From assembly GCF_900021175.1 (NCBI RefSeq), contig NZ_FCOP01000007.1, positions 186,001 through 250,000 of the forward strand: a stretch of DNA of 64,000 bases. Direction: 5' to 3'. The notes under the pieces are model-generated. The model was not told the DNA's origin. It saw only the letters and a program-made list of their open reading frames with translations, and made no database searches. Below, piece after piece: positions 17,144-27,065 of the stretch (position 1 is its first letter; each line of letters opens with the position of its first letter). The translations under genes were made by a program, and so were the position numbers. The stretch comes from Pseudenterobacter timonensis. Lineage in GTDB: Bacteria; Pseudomonadota; Gammaproteobacteria; Enterobacterales; Enterobacteriaceae.

Positions 17144-19174
17144 TTACCGGTTACCCGCCCACACTACCATCACCTTATCGCCCTGATGCTCACGTATAAA
17201 GCCATACCCTTGCGGCAGCGACAGCGTTTTTTGCCTCCCTTCGCCAATGGCCGGGTGGCGGGCGCGGAACTGTCCCAGCGTTTGCCAATGGGCGACCGTT
17301 TGCGCCTCTTTACCGGTGACATCCTGCCAGTTCATATCCGAACGCGTGCCCTGTAGCGGGTCAGATCCGGTCGGGCCGAACGGGCGCTCCGATTCGTCGC
17401 CGTAAAAAATTTGCACCGTGCCGGGGGCGAGCAGCAGAAGCTCGGCCGCGCGCGGGCCGCCTTCGCGGAAAAGACGCGTATCGTGCGACGAGAGGTAGCT
17501 CAGGACGTTAAAGCCCTGCATTTTTTCAGCCATCTGCTGCCAAGTGAGATCGATACTGGCCAGGCAATCGACCGCCTTTGCCGCCTGCTCCTGGTAGTCA
17601 AAGTTGATCATCGCATCAAAGCCGTGACGATAGTAATCGCTCTGCATCACCCCGTGTCCCCAGGACTCACCGGTCATCCAGAAGGGGGCATCGTCAGGTT
17701 TTTTATCCGGGTTGGCCTCTTTCCATGCTTTTAGCGCCTCGGTTGCCTGCGTTTTTAACTGTTGCCAGGCGGCCAGCTCGACATGTTTCGCCGTGTCGAC
17801 GCGAAAACCATCGATGCCATAGTCGCGCACCCACTGGCTTAACCAGTGGGTCAGATAGTCACGGGGCGTATAACCGGCGATCGCTTTGGCATGAGTATCA
17901 GGCTTGTGCTGATAAAAGAGCGGCAGCCCCGACGCGGTGGTGGACTCCGTTTTCAGGTCGGGTAAAAAGGCCAGCGACATAGTGAGATCGTCAAAGCCGG
18001 GGTTGTCATAATCGCCAATGTCGGTTCGGATCCACGCCTTGCCCCACCACTTCTCCCAGGCGGCTTTATCGCTGAAGTTGATGTAGTCGTTAAAACTGTG
18101 CCAGCTTTGCCCGGCGGCGGGCTTCCAGTCGGTCCAGCGTTCACCGAGCGTTTTTTTCAGCTCGTCTCCCTTTAAATAGAGCGCGCCGAACTGATATTCC
18201 TGCATATCCGCCAGCGTCGCGTAACCAACGTGGTTCATCACCACGTCAAAGAGAATGCGAATGCCGCGCTTATGGGCCTCGTCGACCAGATGGCGGAGAT
18301 CGTCCTCCCCGCCCATGTTGGCGTCCAGTTTCGTCCAGTCCTGGGTGTAATAACCGTGGTAGGCGTAGTGGGGAAAATCACCTTTGGTGCCGCCGCCTAC
18401 CCAGCCGTGGATCTGCTCCAGCGGCGAGCTAATCCACAGCGCATTCACCCCCAGCTTTTGCAGATAATCCAGCTTACTGGCGAGTCCCTTCAGATCGCCG
18501 CCGTGAAACGTACCGATCTCCTCCATGCCATCTTTATGACGACCGTAGCTGCTGTCATTGGTGGGATCGCCATTCACATAGCGATCCGTCAGGACAAAAT
18601 AGACGGTGGCGTTCTGCCAGCTGAACGGCGCGGCCTTGTCCGTCTCCGCACGCTCAAGGAGCAGCAGACCGCCACTACCGGCGGCGGGTTGCAGGGTAAT
18701 TTTTCCCTGCTGCACCGTGGCGGTCTGTTTGCCGTAGAAGTCGCGCACCACGGAGCCTTCCGGGAAGAGGGCGCTAACGTCGAGCGTGAGCGGCTTGCCG
18801 TCCCATTTCGGACACTGGCGCAAAACGTTTGCAACTGGCTTCTCCGCTTCGCGTTGTACCGAGAGCATCAGCGTGGGTGTGCCGGAGCGCGTATCAATAC
18901 GCATCTGATAGTTCCCTTCCCGGAACAGACGCCACTGTGCAGGCTCCCCTTCACACGGTTTAAGCGAGAGCATCTCATTGAGTTTTATCGCGCCTGAGGG
19001 CTGCCAGCACGCCTGGTCAAAACGTAGCGTCAATGGACGCGTACCTTTTTTAAGCTGCGCCTCGCTGGTAAACACGCCGGTAGCCTGCTCATGGAAGGCG
19101 GGAAAACCGGGCGATGACCAGTCGGCGCAGGCCATGGCAGGGAGCAGCAGAAGGGCTAAAGCAGAGCGTTTCAT
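17144..19174 (-). CDS. malS: Periplasmic alpha-amylase MalS
   Basis: 676 aa, the E. coli length, from MKRSALALL at 19174 with a signal peptide cleaved after ACA (about residue 17). MalS hydrolyses long maltodextrins in the periplasm for uptake by the maltose system. It is a GH13 enzyme with VMNHVGYATL (region I), GFRVDTAKHVE (nucleophile Asp), MTGESWGHG (acid/base Glu) and SSHDTRLF (third Asp). The N-terminal 190 residues are an extra beta domain with the family's disulfide cysteines. The stop is 28 bp from the IS right end, so the gene is intact. MalT-like boxes lie upstream. Confidence 0.97.
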   Translation of the reverse strand: MKRSALALLLLPAMACADWSSPGFPAFHEQATGVFTSEAQLKKGTRPLTLRFDQACWQPSGAIKLNEMLSLKPCEGEPAQWRLFREGNYQMRIDTRSGTPTLMLSVQREAEKPVANVLRQCPKWDGKPLTLDVSALFPEGSVVRDFYGKQTATVQQGKITLQPAAGSGGLLLLERAETDKAAPFSWQNATVYFVLTDRYVNGDPTNDSSYGRHKDGMEEIGTFHGGDLKGLASKLDYLQKLGVNALWISSPLEQIHGWVGGGTKGDFPHYAYHGYYTQDWTKLDANMGGEDDLRHLVDEAHKRGIRILFDVVMNHVGYATLADMQEYQFGALYLKGDELKKTLGERWTDWKPAAGQSWHSFNDYINFSDKAAWEKWWGKAWIRTDIGDYDNPGFDDLTMSLAFLPDLKTESTTASGLPLFYQHKPDTHAKAIAGYTPRDYLTHWLSQWVRDYGIDGFRVDTAKHVELAAWQQLKTQATEALKAWKEANPDKKPDDAPFWMTGESWGHGVMQSDYYRHGFDAMINFDYQEQAAKAVDCLASIDLTWQQMAEKMQGFNVLSYLSSHDTRLFREGGPRAAELLLLAPGTVQIFYGDESERPFGPTGSDPLQGTRSDMNWQDVTGKEAQTVAHWQTLGQFRARHPAIGEGRQKTLSLPQGYGFIREHQGDKVMVVWAGNR

Positions 19175-19230
19175 TCCATTTTCCTGTTGCATCGTTTTTA
19201 ATCAGTGTGGCATCAGGTGCGCTTAAGGGA

Positions 19231-19275
19231 CTCCTCCCCCCGCGCTTTCTCGCAGGAGGATGCGAAAGGATGAGT
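19231..19275 (-). promoter_or_regulatory. Putative MalT boxes upstream of malS
   Basis: Matches to the MalT box core GGA(T/G)GA occur at 19231-19239 (GGGGAGGAG on the minus strand), 19255-19260 (GGAGGA, plus) and 19268-19274 (GGATGAG, plus). They lie 57-100 bp upstream of the malS start in the 314-bp malS-bax gap. malS is a MalT-dependent gene in E. coli. I saw nothing else nameable in this gap apart from the bax ribosome site. Confidence 0.5.
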
Positions 19276-19488
19276 GATCTCGCGCAAAATTAGGGAGTTA
19301 TCTGCGAGATCGCACACAGTTTTGCAGGAATGATGCTTTTATAAGCAGATTCTTAGTGACAGCTTTTAGGAAATGGACTATTCCTTTTGCTGCTCTGGAA
19401 GAATATTTTTGATACAATTTGAGATTCCGCTCTCAACTTTTTGAAAAAAATAAGGTGTTGGAATGTTCATATCCGACCAGGAGACCTA

Positions 19489-20316
19489 ATGATATCGACT
19501 CCCATTCGACGATTTGGGGCTACGATACTCATGTTGCTCACCGTAGCGTTTTCAGGTGAGGTGCTTGCGAAGACGCACACGGATACACAGAGTCATAAAG
19601 CCCACGTTATAAAGACGACGAGTAAAAGTAAGGTAAGCAGTAAACAAGAGTATTCTCGCAATAGTGTTATGAGCAGTTCACTACCTGATTTGCGAAAATA
19701 CCCTTCCGGAACACCACGAAAGAAAGCGTTTCTCCGGACGGTAATGCCTTATATTAAAAGTCAAAACGCTGCGATTATTGCTGAGCGTAACTGGTTGATC
19801 TCTAAGCAGTACGATAGCCGGTGGTCGCCGAGCGAGCGCTCGCGCCTGAAGGATATCGCCAAACGCTACAAGGTGCGCTGGAACGGTAACACCCGACGTG
19901 TGCCGTGGAACACGCTGCTGGAACGTGTGGATATCATTCCAGGCAGCATGGTTGCTACCATGGCGGCAGCTGAAAGCGGCTGGGGTACCTCTAAGCTGGC
20001 CCGCAGCAATAATAACCTCTTCGGCATGAAGTGCGGCAAAGGCCGCTGCACCAACGCGCCCGGCAAGGTAAAAGGCTATTCGCAATTCGAATCGGTGAAA
20101 GATTCTGTGAATGCCTATGTGGTGAATCTCAATACCCATCCGGCTTACAAATCTTTCCGTAAATCCCGCGCGCAGCTGCGTAAAGCGGATCAGGAGGTGA
20201 CGGCGACCGCCATGATCCATAAGCTGAAAGGTTATTCCACCAAGGGACAGAGTTATAACAACTATCTGTTCGCCATGTATCAGGATAACCAGCGTCTGAT
20301 CGCCGCCCATATGTAA
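19489..20316 (+). CDS. bax: Bax, glucosaminidase-domain protein
   Basis: 275 aa from the ATG at 19489 (AGGAG, 8 bp spacing), one residue longer than E. coli Bax. A TTG 16 codons upstream is in frame but poorly placed. An N-terminal signal peptide (hydrophobic stretch, cleaved near EVLA) leads to a basic, low-complexity linker. From about residue 140 there is a LytG/FlgJ-type N-acetylglucosaminidase domain (VATMAAAESGWGTSKLA with the catalytic Glu, then NNLFGMKC). It may cut peptidoglycan; the physiological role is not defined. It is divergent from malS. Confidence 0.93.
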   Translation: MISTPIRRFGATILMLLTVAFSGEVLAKTHTDTQSHKAHVIKTTSKSKVSSKQEYSRNSVMSSSLPDLRKYPSGTPRKKAFLRTVMPYIKSQNAAIIAERNWLISKQYDSRWSPSERSRLKDIAKRYKVRWNGNTRRVPWNTLLERVDIIPGSMVATMAAAESGWGTSKLARSNNNLFGMKCGKGRCTNAPGKVKGYSQFESVKDSVNAYVVNLNTHPAYKSFRKSRAQLRKADQEVTATAMIHKLKGYSTKGQSYNNYLFAMYQDNQRLIAAHM

Positions 20317-20323
20317 TACCTGA

Positions 20324-20347
20324 AACGCCTTCCTCCGGAAGGCGTTT
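20324..20347. terminator. Bidirectional terminator between bax and xylR
   Basis: AACGCCTTCC, 3-nt loop, GGAAGGCGTT followed by TTT on the plus strand. It abuts the xylR stop codon, with an AA/TTT pair on the other strand as well. Confidence 0.8.
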
Positions 20348-21526
20348 TCATATCATTACTTCGCTGTGGCGCTCCCGGTACTCTTTTGGCGTGGTGTCAT
20401 ACTCTTTTTTAAAGACCGAATAGAAATATTGCAGGGACGGGTAGCCGCACATCTGTGAGATTTCGTTGATGGAGAGCGACGTGGAGACCAGAAGGCTGCG
20501 AGCTTTCTCCAGCTTTTCCGCATGGATCACCGCATGAATTGTCTCCCCCACCTCTTCCTTAAAGCGCTTCTCAAGGTTAGAGCGTGAAATACCCACCGCA
20601 TCCAGCACCTGATCGACTTTGATGCCTTTGCAGGCGTGATTGCGAATGTAATGCATCGCCTGAATCACCGCGGGATCGTTTAACGAACGGTAGTCCGTTG
20701 AGCGGCGCTCCACCACACGCACCGGCGGCACCAGCAGGCGCTGAAGCGGCAGCGTTTCATTGTCGAGCAGGCGGTGAAGCAGTTTTGCCGCCTGGTAGCC
20801 CATCTGCCGGGTACCCTGCGCCACGGATGAGAGCGCCACGCGCGACAGATAGCGCGTCAGCTCTTCGTTATCAATACCGATCACGCAGAGCTTTTCGGGC
20901 ACCGGAATATGCAGATGCTCACATACCTGCAGCACATGGCGCGCGCGGGCGTCGGTGACGGCAATTATGCCGGTTTGTGGCGGCAGGGTTTGCAGCCAGT
21001 CCGCCAGGCGGTTCTGAGCGTGCTGCCAGTTTTCCGGCGCGGTCTCCAGCCCCTGATAGACCACTCCGCGATATTTCTCTTGCGCCACCAGCTGGCAAAA
21101 GGCGTATTCACGCTCTGTCGCCCAGCGTTTGCCGCTGGAGGCGGGCAGGCCGTAAAAGGCAAAGCGGTGGACCCCTTTCTCCTTCAGATGCAAAAAAGCG
21201 CTCTCCACCAGCGCGTGGTTATCGGTGGCGATGTAGTGTACCGGCGGGTAATTTTCGGGGATGTGGTAGGAGCCGCCGACGCCCACAATCGGGACGTCGA
21301 CGTCGGCGAGCATGCGCTCGATCACCGGGTCGTCAAAATCGGCGATCACGCCATCTCCCAGCCAGTCTTTGATGTTTTCAATACGGGCGCGAAAATCTTC
21401 CTCAATGAAGATATCCCACTCCGATTGCGACGCCTGCAAATATTCACCCACCCCCTCGACCACCTGCCGGTCGTAGGCTTTGTTGGCATTGAATAACAAC
21501 GTAATGCGGTGACGCTTTTCAAACAT
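20348..21526 (-). CDS. xylR: Xylose operon activator XylR
   Basis: 392 aa, the same as E. coli. The N-terminal 270 residues form a periplasmic-binding-protein-like, LacI-type domain that senses xylose (start MFEKRHRITLLFNANKAYDR, then IDNEELTRYLSRVALSS). The C-terminal 110 residues are an AraC-type double HTH (VDQVLDAVGISRSNLEKRF and ISQMCGYPSLQYFYSVFKKE). With xylose it activates xylAB and xylFGHR together with CRP. It is the last gene of the xylFGHR transcript and 35 bp after xylH. Confidence 0.97.
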   Translation of the reverse strand: MFEKRHRITLLFNANKAYDRQVVEGVGEYLQASQSEWDIFIEEDFRARIENIKDWLGDGVIADFDDPVIERMLADVDVPIVGVGGSYHIPENYPPVHYIATDNHALVESAFLHLKEKGVHRFAFYGLPASSGKRWATEREYAFCQLVAQEKYRGVVYQGLETAPENWQHAQNRLADWLQTLPPQTGIIAVTDARARHVLQVCEHLHIPVPEKLCVIGIDNEELTRYLSRVALSSVAQGTRQMGYQAAKLLHRLLDNETLPLQRLLVPPVRVVERRSTDYRSLNDPAVIQAMHYIRNHACKGIKVDQVLDAVGISRSNLEKRFKEEVGETIHAVIHAEKLEKARSLLVSTSLSINEISQMCGYPSLQYFYSVFKKEYDTTPKEYRERHSEVMI

Positions 21527-21561
21527 GGCTTACTTTGTCCTCGTGAGTATCGACGCTCCTC

Positions 21562-22743
21562 TCAGGCCCGTCGCTTGGTTGCGGAGTCCATCCAGACCGC
21601 AAGCAACAGGATGGCGCCCTTAACGATATACTGCCAGAACGTTGGCACGTCCATCATACTCATTCCATTATCCAGCGAAGCCATAATAAATGCCCCCATC
21701 ACCGCGCCCGCCACGCTGCCGATGCCGCCCGCGAGACTGGTGCCGCCGATGACGCAGGCCGCGATCGCATCCAGCTCGGCAATGTTCCCGGCAGAGGGGG
21801 AACCCGCTCCCAGGCGCGAGCTCAGGATCAGCCCGGCAATCGCTACCATCAGGCCGTTAATGGCAAAGACCGCCAGCTTGGTGCGCTCGACGTTAATGCC
21901 CGACAAGCGCGCGGCTTCAAGGTTGCCGCCAATCGCGTAGATGCGTCGGCCAAAGGCGGTACGTGTCGCCATAAACATGCCGGCCAGCAGCAGGAGCGTC
22001 AGGATCAGCACCGGCGTCGGCACGCCGCGATAGTCGTTCAGCAGCCAGATTGCCCCGAGCACGATAATAGCCGTCAGCGCCTGCCGCCCGACCACGCCGG
22101 TTGACGGCGCGGTGGCGAGTCCCAGTGCCTGACGGCGCATGCGTCCCCGCCACTGCCAGGCGATAAAGGCCATCAGCCCGATGGCGCCGAGGGTAAAACC
22201 GATGCCGTCAGAGAGGTAGCTCTGACCAATCTGCGACATGGATGCGCTGGTCGGCGAGACGGTGGTGCCGTTGGTGATGCCGATTAAGATGCCGCGAAAG
22301 GCGAGCATGCCCGCCAGCGTGACGATAAAAGAGGGGACTTTACGATAGGCCACCCACCAGCCGTTCCAGGCGCCAAGCACCAGGCCGAGCAGCAGGGTTA
22401 CCGCTACCGTCAGGGGGAGCGGCCAGCCCAGCCAGACGTCAAAAATCGCCGCGACGCCGCCGAGCAGCCCCATCATTGAGCCGACCGAGAGGTCGATCTC
22501 CGCGGAGATAATCACAAATACCATGCCCACCGCCAGAATGCCGGTGATCGCGGTCTGACGAAGCAGGTTAGAGACGTTGCGGGCGCTCAGATAGGAGCCA
22601 TCGGTCATCCAGGTGAAAAAGAGCATAATGACAATTATCGCCGCGATCATGACGAAAACCTGCAGATTTAGGGCCTTAAGTCCAGAGAACGGCCCCGGCG
22701 CAGGTACGGTGACGTTAAGTTCAGACGGATTGCTTTTCGACAT
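21562..22743 (-). CDS. xylH: D-xylose ABC transporter permease XylH
   Basis: 393 aa, the E. coli length. It is a BPD_transp_2-type permease with about ten hydrophobic segments ([29 protein letters not shown] is the conserved core region). It forms the inner-membrane channel for xylose, driven by XylG. Its start overlaps the 3' end of xylG by 23 bp, so translation is coupled. Confidence 0.97.
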   Translation of the reverse strand: MSKSNPSELNVTVPAPGPFSGLKALNLQVFVMIAAIIVIMLFFTWMTDGSYLSARNVSNLLRQTAITGILAVGMVFVIISAEIDLSVGSMMGLLGGVAAIFDVWLGWPLPLTVAVTLLLGLVLGAWNGWWVAYRKVPSFIVTLAGMLAFRGILIGITNGTTVSPTSASMSQIGQSYLSDGIGFTLGAIGLMAFIAWQWRGRMRRQALGLATAPSTGVVGRQALTAIIVLGAIWLLNDYRGVPTPVLILTLLLLAGMFMATRTAFGRRIYAIGGNLEAARLSGINVERTKLAVFAINGLMVAIAGLILSSRLGAGSPSAGNIAELDAIAACVIGGTSLAGGIGSVAGAVMGAFIMASLDNGMSMMDVPTFWQYIVKGAILLLAVWMDSATKRRA

Positions 22744-24262
22744 GACGTTCGCTCCTCAATGCGGCTTCCATTACCTGCTCCTGAGTCAGGTTCTGGTTAA
22801 TCAGGTTGGCTTTCAGTTTGCCTTCATGCATGACCAGTACACGGTCGCTCAGACCGAGCACCTCCGGTAGCTCAGACGAGATCACAATGACGGCGATCCC
22901 CTGTTGCACCAGCTGGTTAATCAGCTTGTAGATCTCATACTTCGCGCCGATGTCGATGCCGCGTGTCGGTTCATCAAGGATCAGGATGCGCGGATTGAGC
23001 AGCAGACAGCGCGCCAGAATCGCCTTCTGCTGATTGCCGCCGCTCAGACGGCCAATGGCCAGCTCCGGCGACGAGGTTTTGACCTTCAGGCGCGCCAGAG
23101 ACTGAAGAATGCACTGCTGCTCGGCGGCATCGTCAAGGCTGCTTAGCGTGCCGGCAAAGCGATCGAGCGCTGCTAGGGTGATGTTTTTACCCACCGCCAT
23201 GACCGGCACGATGCCATCTTTTTTACGATCTTCCGGCACCATAGCGATGCCGTGGGCAATCGCCTGCTGACAGGAGTTGATCTGCACAGGCTGGCCGTCG
23301 ATAAAAATTTTCCCCTCCCAGCGCCCTGGCCAGACGCCAAACAGACACTGTACGGCTTCGGTTCTGCCTGCGCCGACCAGCCCGGCGATACCGAGGATCT
23401 CGCCGCGCTTAAGGGAAAAGGAGACGTTGTTAACGCGCCTGATGTGGCGGTTAACCGGATGCCAGGCGGTGAGATTCTCGACGCGGAGAATCTCCTCCCC
23501 TGCCGTATGCGGTTCGTTGGGATAGAGCGCCGTCAGTTCGCGGCCCACCATCATGGTGATAATGTCATCTTCGCTCATGCCTGCGGCGTCCCGCGTGCCG
23601 ATGTGCTGACCATCGCGGATCACGCAGATGGTGTCAGATATGGCTTTGACCTCGTTGAGCTTGTGCGAGATATAAATACAGGCGATACCGTGGTGCTGGA
23701 GATCGCGGATAATATTCAACAGGATGGCGGTCTCCTGCTCGGTCAGCGAGGCCGTGGGTTCATCAAGGATCAACAGCCGCACCTGCTTGTTAAGCGCTTT
23801 GGCGATCTCCACCAGCTGCTGCTGGCCAAGACCCAGATCGCCCACCCGCGTGTCGGGCGAAATCGCAAGGCTCACCTGCGCCAGCAGCTTTTCACAGCGC
23901 AGGGTCATGGTGTCATAGTCGAGCACGCCGTGACGCACGATTTCCGCGCCCAGAAAGATATTTTCCAGCACCGTCAGGTGCTTCACCAGCGCCAGCTCCT
24001 GGTGAATGATGGCAATGCCTTTGCGCTCCGTATCACGGATGTGCGTCGCCTGGATGGTTTCGCCCCCAAAGAGAATGTCACCCTCATAGCTGCCGTACGG
24101 GTAGATACCGCACAGCACTTTCATTAACGTCGATTTACCTGAGCCATTCTCCCCGCACAGCGAGAGTACTTCCCCGGCGTTGAGCCGCAGGCTGACGTTA
24201 TCAACCGCTTTCACCGCACCAAACGCTTTGGTGATGTTTTTCATTTCCAGTAAATAAGGCAT
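22721..24262 (-). CDS. xylG: D-xylose ABC transporter ATPase XylG
   Basis: 513 aa, the E. coli length, with two fused ABC domains as in sugar importers of the RbsA/MglA type. The first has Walker [10 protein letters not shown] (about residues 34-42), signature LGLGQQQ and Walker [12 protein letters not shown]. The second has a degenerate Walker A (GLVGAGRTE), signature LSGGNQQK and Walker [13 protein letters not shown]. It powers XylH. Its start lies 56 bp after the xylF stop, and the gap holds a strong hairpin. Confidence 0.97.
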   Translation of the reverse strand: MPYLLEMKNITKAFGAVKAVDNVSLRLNAGEVLSLCGENGSGKSTLMKVLCGIYPYGSYEGDILFGGETIQATHIRDTERKGIAIIHQELALVKHLTVLENIFLGAEIVRHGVLDYDTMTLRCEKLLAQVSLAISPDTRVGDLGLGQQQLVEIAKALNKQVRLLILDEPTASLTEQETAILLNIIRDLQHHGIACIYISHKLNEVKAISDTICVIRDGQHIGTRDAAGMSEDDIITMMVGRELTALYPNEPHTAGEEILRVENLTAWHPVNRHIRRVNNVSFSLKRGEILGIAGLVGAGRTEAVQCLFGVWPGRWEGKIFIDGQPVQINSCQQAIAHGIAMVPEDRKKDGIVPVMAVGKNITLAALDRFAGTLSSLDDAAEQQCILQSLARLKVKTSSPELAIGRLSGGNQQKAILARCLLLNPRILILDEPTRGIDIGAKYEIYKLINQLVQQGIAVIVISSELPEVLGLSDRVLVMHEGKLKANLINQNLTQEQVMEAALRSERHVEKQSV

Positions 24263-24291
24263 AACCGCATGTCCCGAAAGTAATAGGGGAG

Positions 24292-24312
24292 GCGCCCCGT
24301 CAGCCGGGGCGC
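24292..24312 (-). terminator. Stem-loop between xylF and xylG
   Basis: An 8-bp GC-only stem (GCGCCCCG / CGGGGCGC, 5-nt loop) sits 7 bp after the xylF stop, without a T-run. It probably protects the xylF mRNA 3' end so that the binding protein is made in excess over XylG and XylH, as in other binding-protein operons. Confidence 0.6.
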
Positions 24313-24318
24313 GTTGGA

Positions 24319-25311
24319 TTACAGTTCGCTCTTTTTATGGAAGCCATCTTTGATGACAGTGGCGTCGATGTTCTCTTTATTGACTTCGATTGGCGTCAGC
24401 AGGCGTGCAGGGACATCCTTCAGGCCATTATTTAACGAGGAGTCCGCCTTCGGCTGCTGGCCATTGCCCAGCTCAACGGCGATTTCCGCTGCGGTGTTAG
24501 CAAGTTCTGTAATGGGTTTATACACGGTCATGGTCTGCGTACCGGCGATAATACGCTTCACACCGGCGAGGTCCGCATCCTGTCCGGAAATCGCCACTTT
24601 GCCCGCCAGACCCTGCGCGCTCAGCGCCTGGATCGCGCCACCTGCCGTAGCGTCGTTAGAGGCGACCACCGCGTCAACTTTGTTATTATTGGCAGTAAGG
24701 GCGTTTTCCATAATTTTCAGCGCGTTTTCGGGCAGCCAGCCGTCAACCCACTGATCGCCTACTACTTTAATTTTGCCCTCATCAATATATGGCTTCAGCA
24801 CTTTCATCTGCCCTTCACGGAACAGCTTGGCGTTGTTATCCACCGGCGAACCGCCCATCAGGAAATAGTTCCCTTGTGGCACCTTCTCAACCAGGCTTTT
24901 TGCCTGCAGTTCGCCAACTTTTTCATTGTCGAAGGAGATATAAAAATCGATATCGGCATTATTAATCATGCGATCGTAAGCTAATACTTTAATGCCTTCC
25001 TGTTTTGCTTCTTTTACGACGTTACTTAATACCTGACCGTTATAGGGAATAATAACCAGTACATCTACGCCGCGGTTAATCATATTCTCAATTTGCGACA
25101 TTTGCGTCTCTTCGTTGCCGTTGGCCGACTGAACGAAGACTTGCGCGCCAAGAGATTCCGCTTTTTTCACAAAAATATCGCGATCTTTTTGCCAGCGCTC
25201 CAGGCGAAGATCGTCAATAGCCATTCCGATTTTGACCTCTTTTGCATGCCCGGCAACGCTTGCGAGTAAAAGCGAGGCGCAGAAAGTAAGGCACAGGTTC
25301 TTTATCTTCAT
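24319..25311 (-). CDS. xylF: D-xylose-binding periplasmic protein XylF
   Basis: 330 aa, the E. coli length, from the ATG at 25311 ([16 protein letters not shown]); a 34-codon in-frame extension upstream is not conserved. The signal peptide is cleaved after GHA (about residue 23). The mature protein is a type I sugar-binding fold ([42 protein letters not shown]). It delivers xylose to XylGH. It is the first gene of xylFGHR and is divergent from xylA. Confidence 0.97.
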   Translation of the reverse strand: MKIKNLCLTFCASLLLASVAGHAKEVKIGMAIDDLRLERWQKDRDIFVKKAESLGAQVFVQSANGNEETQMSQIENMINRGVDVLVIIPYNGQVLSNVVKEAKQEGIKVLAYDRMINNADIDFYISFDNEKVGELQAKSLVEKVPQGNYFLMGGSPVDNNAKLFREGQMKVLKPYIDEGKIKVVGDQWVDGWLPENALKIMENALTANNNKVDAVVASNDATAGGAIQALSAQGLAGKVAISGQDADLAGVKRIIAGTQTMTVYKPITELANTAAEIAVELGNGQQPKADSSLNNGLKDVPARLLTPIEVNKENIDATVIKDGFHKKSEL

Positions 25312-25683
25312 AATTGTATTACCTTTTTTTTGTAGGATTGTCATGCTGAGATAAAAGAAACATTTACTGCTAAAGACGCAGCAAATTCTTAACGGGGAAT
25401 GGCGTCCCCGCAATTACAGATTTTTATCCTGGCGTTATGATATTTGGTTTATTTGTGAATTTATGACCGCGATCGGATTTTATGAAAGGGTAAGTATTAA
25501 TTACATGAGAACCCTGGAATGTATGCCATCAAATCTTTTTTGATGACCTGTTTTGCGAGCCAGCGCACGTTTGCGCATTCTCTCAATAGCAGTGTGAAAT
25601 AACGTAATTGAGCAAGCCGGAATGTATATTCACTATTACTCCAGTATCGGTTATCGCCGCACCTCTTGATTATGGAGCTCAAT
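25312..25683. promoter_or_regulatory. Divergent xylF/xylA regulatory region
   Basis: This 372-bp AT-rich gap must hold both xyl promoters. A CRP-like half site (TGTGA at 25454-25458, with GACCG in the other half) lies near its centre, and a 7-bp inverted repeat CATCAAA / TTTGATG occurs at 25527-25545. In E. coli XylR binds direct repeats on both sides of a CRP site. I could not place the XylR sites or the -10/-35 boxes with confidence. GGAG precedes the xylA start. Confidence 0.55.
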
Positions 25684-27006
25684 ATGCAAGCTTATTTCGA
25701 CCAACTCGATCGCGTCCGCTACGAAGGCCCGAAAACGACCAACCCATTAGCCTTTCGCCACTACAATCCAGACGAGCTGGTGCTGGGTAAGCGCATGGAG
25801 GATCACCTGCGTTTTGCCGCCTGCTACTGGCATACCTTCTGCTGGAACGGCTCAGATATGTTTGGCGTGGGCGCATTCGACAGGCCCTGGCAGCAGCCGG
25901 GTGAAGCGCTGGAGCTGGCAAAGCGTAAAGCGGATGTCGCGTTTGAGTTTTTTCACAAGCTGAACGTGCCTTACTACTGCTTCCACGATGTGGACGTTTC
26001 GCCAGAAGGGGCCTCCCTGAAGGAGTATCTGAACAATTTTGCGCAGATGGTCGACGTGCTGGCGGAAAAACAGCAGCAAAGCGGCGTGAAGCTGCTGTGG
26101 GGAACGGCTAACTGCTTCACTAACCCGCGCTACGGCGCAGGCGCTGCCACCAACCCGGACCCGGAAGTGTTCAGCTGGGCGGCAACCCAGGTCGTGACGG
26201 CAATGAACGCGACCCATAAGCTGGGCGGCGAAAACTACGTGCTGTGGGGCGGACGGGAAGGTTACGAAACGCTGCTCAATACCGATCTGCGCCAGGAGCG
26301 CGAGCAAATTGGCCGTTTCATGCAGATGGTGGTGGATCACAAGCATAAAATCGGCTTCCGCGGCACTCTGTTAATCGAGCCAAAACCGCAGGAGCCCACC
26401 AAGCACCAGTATGATTACGACGTGGCGACCGTCTACGGCTTCCTCAAGCAGTTTGGCCTGGAGAAAGAGATTAAGGTCAATATTGAGGCGAACCACGCCA
26501 CGCTGGCAGGCCACTCTTTCCATCATGAAATCGCCTCCGCCATCGCGCTGGGCATCTTCGGCTCCGTTGACGCCAACCGCGGCGACGCACAGCTTGGCTG
26601 GGATACCGACCAGTTCCCAATCAGCGTGGAAGAGAATGCGCTGGTCATGTATGAAATCATTAAGGCGGGCGGGTTCACCACCGGCGGCCTGAACTTTGAC
26701 GCCAAGGTGCGCCGTCAGAGCACTGACAAATACGATCTCTTCTACGGCCATATCGGCGCGATGGATACCATGGCGCTGGCGCTGAAGGTAGCGGCGCGCA
26801 TGATTGAAGATGGCGAGCTGGATAAACGCGTGGCGAAGCGTTACAGCGGCTGGAACAGTGAGCTGGGCCAGCAAATTTTGAAAGGCCAGTTATCGCTTGC
26901 GGATATCGCGAAGTACGCTGAGCAACACCAGCTGGCGCCGCAGCACCAGAGCGGTCATCAGGAGCTGCTGGAAAATCTGGTCAATCACTATTTGTTCGAC
27001 AAGTAA
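25684..27006 (+). CDS. xylA: D-xylose isomerase
   Basis: 440 aa, the E. coli length, from the ATG at 25684 ([19 protein letters not shown] 8 bp upstream). It interconverts D-xylose and D-xylulose. TIM-barrel metal enzyme: catalytic His101 ([11 protein letters not shown]), metal/substrate residues Glu232 and Lys234 ([14 protein letters not shown]), and conserved [17 protein letters not shown] and [17 protein letters not shown]. xylB follows after a 59-bp gap that holds a REP-like hairpin. Confidence 0.98.
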   Translation: MQAYFDQLDRVRYEGPKTTNPLAFRHYNPDELVLGKRMEDHLRFAACYWHTFCWNGSDMFGVGAFDRPWQQPGEALELAKRKADVAFEFFHKLNVPYYCFHDVDVSPEGASLKEYLNNFAQMVDVLAEKQQQSGVKLLWGTANCFTNPRYGAGAATNPDPEVFSWAATQVVTAMNATHKLGGENYVLWGGREGYETLLNTDLRQEREQIGRFMQMVVDHKHKIGFRGTLLIEPKPQEPTKHQYDYDVATVYGFLKQFGLEKEIKVNIEANHATLAGHSFHHEIASAIALGIFGSVDANRGDAQLGWDTDQFPISVEENALVMYEIIKAGGFTTGGLNFDAKVRRQSTDKYDLFYGHIGAMDTMALALKVAARMIEDGELDKRVAKRYSGWNSELGQQILKGQLSLADIAKYAEQHQLAPQHQSGHQELLENLVNHYLFDK

Positions 27007-27010
27007 AAAC

Positions 27011-27042
27011 GTAGGCCCGGTAAGCGGAAGCGCCACCGGGCA
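27011..27042. repeat. REP-like hairpin between xylA and xylB
   Basis: GTAGGCCCGGTAAGCGGAAGCGCCACCGGGC, a REP/BIME-type palindrome of the GTAGGCCGGGTAAGCG...CGCCACCCGGC family. Inside the operon it may lower xylB expression relative to xylA by processing or partial termination. Confidence 0.75.
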
Positions 27043-27065
27043 TTTCTTTCAAAGGAGCCACCACA

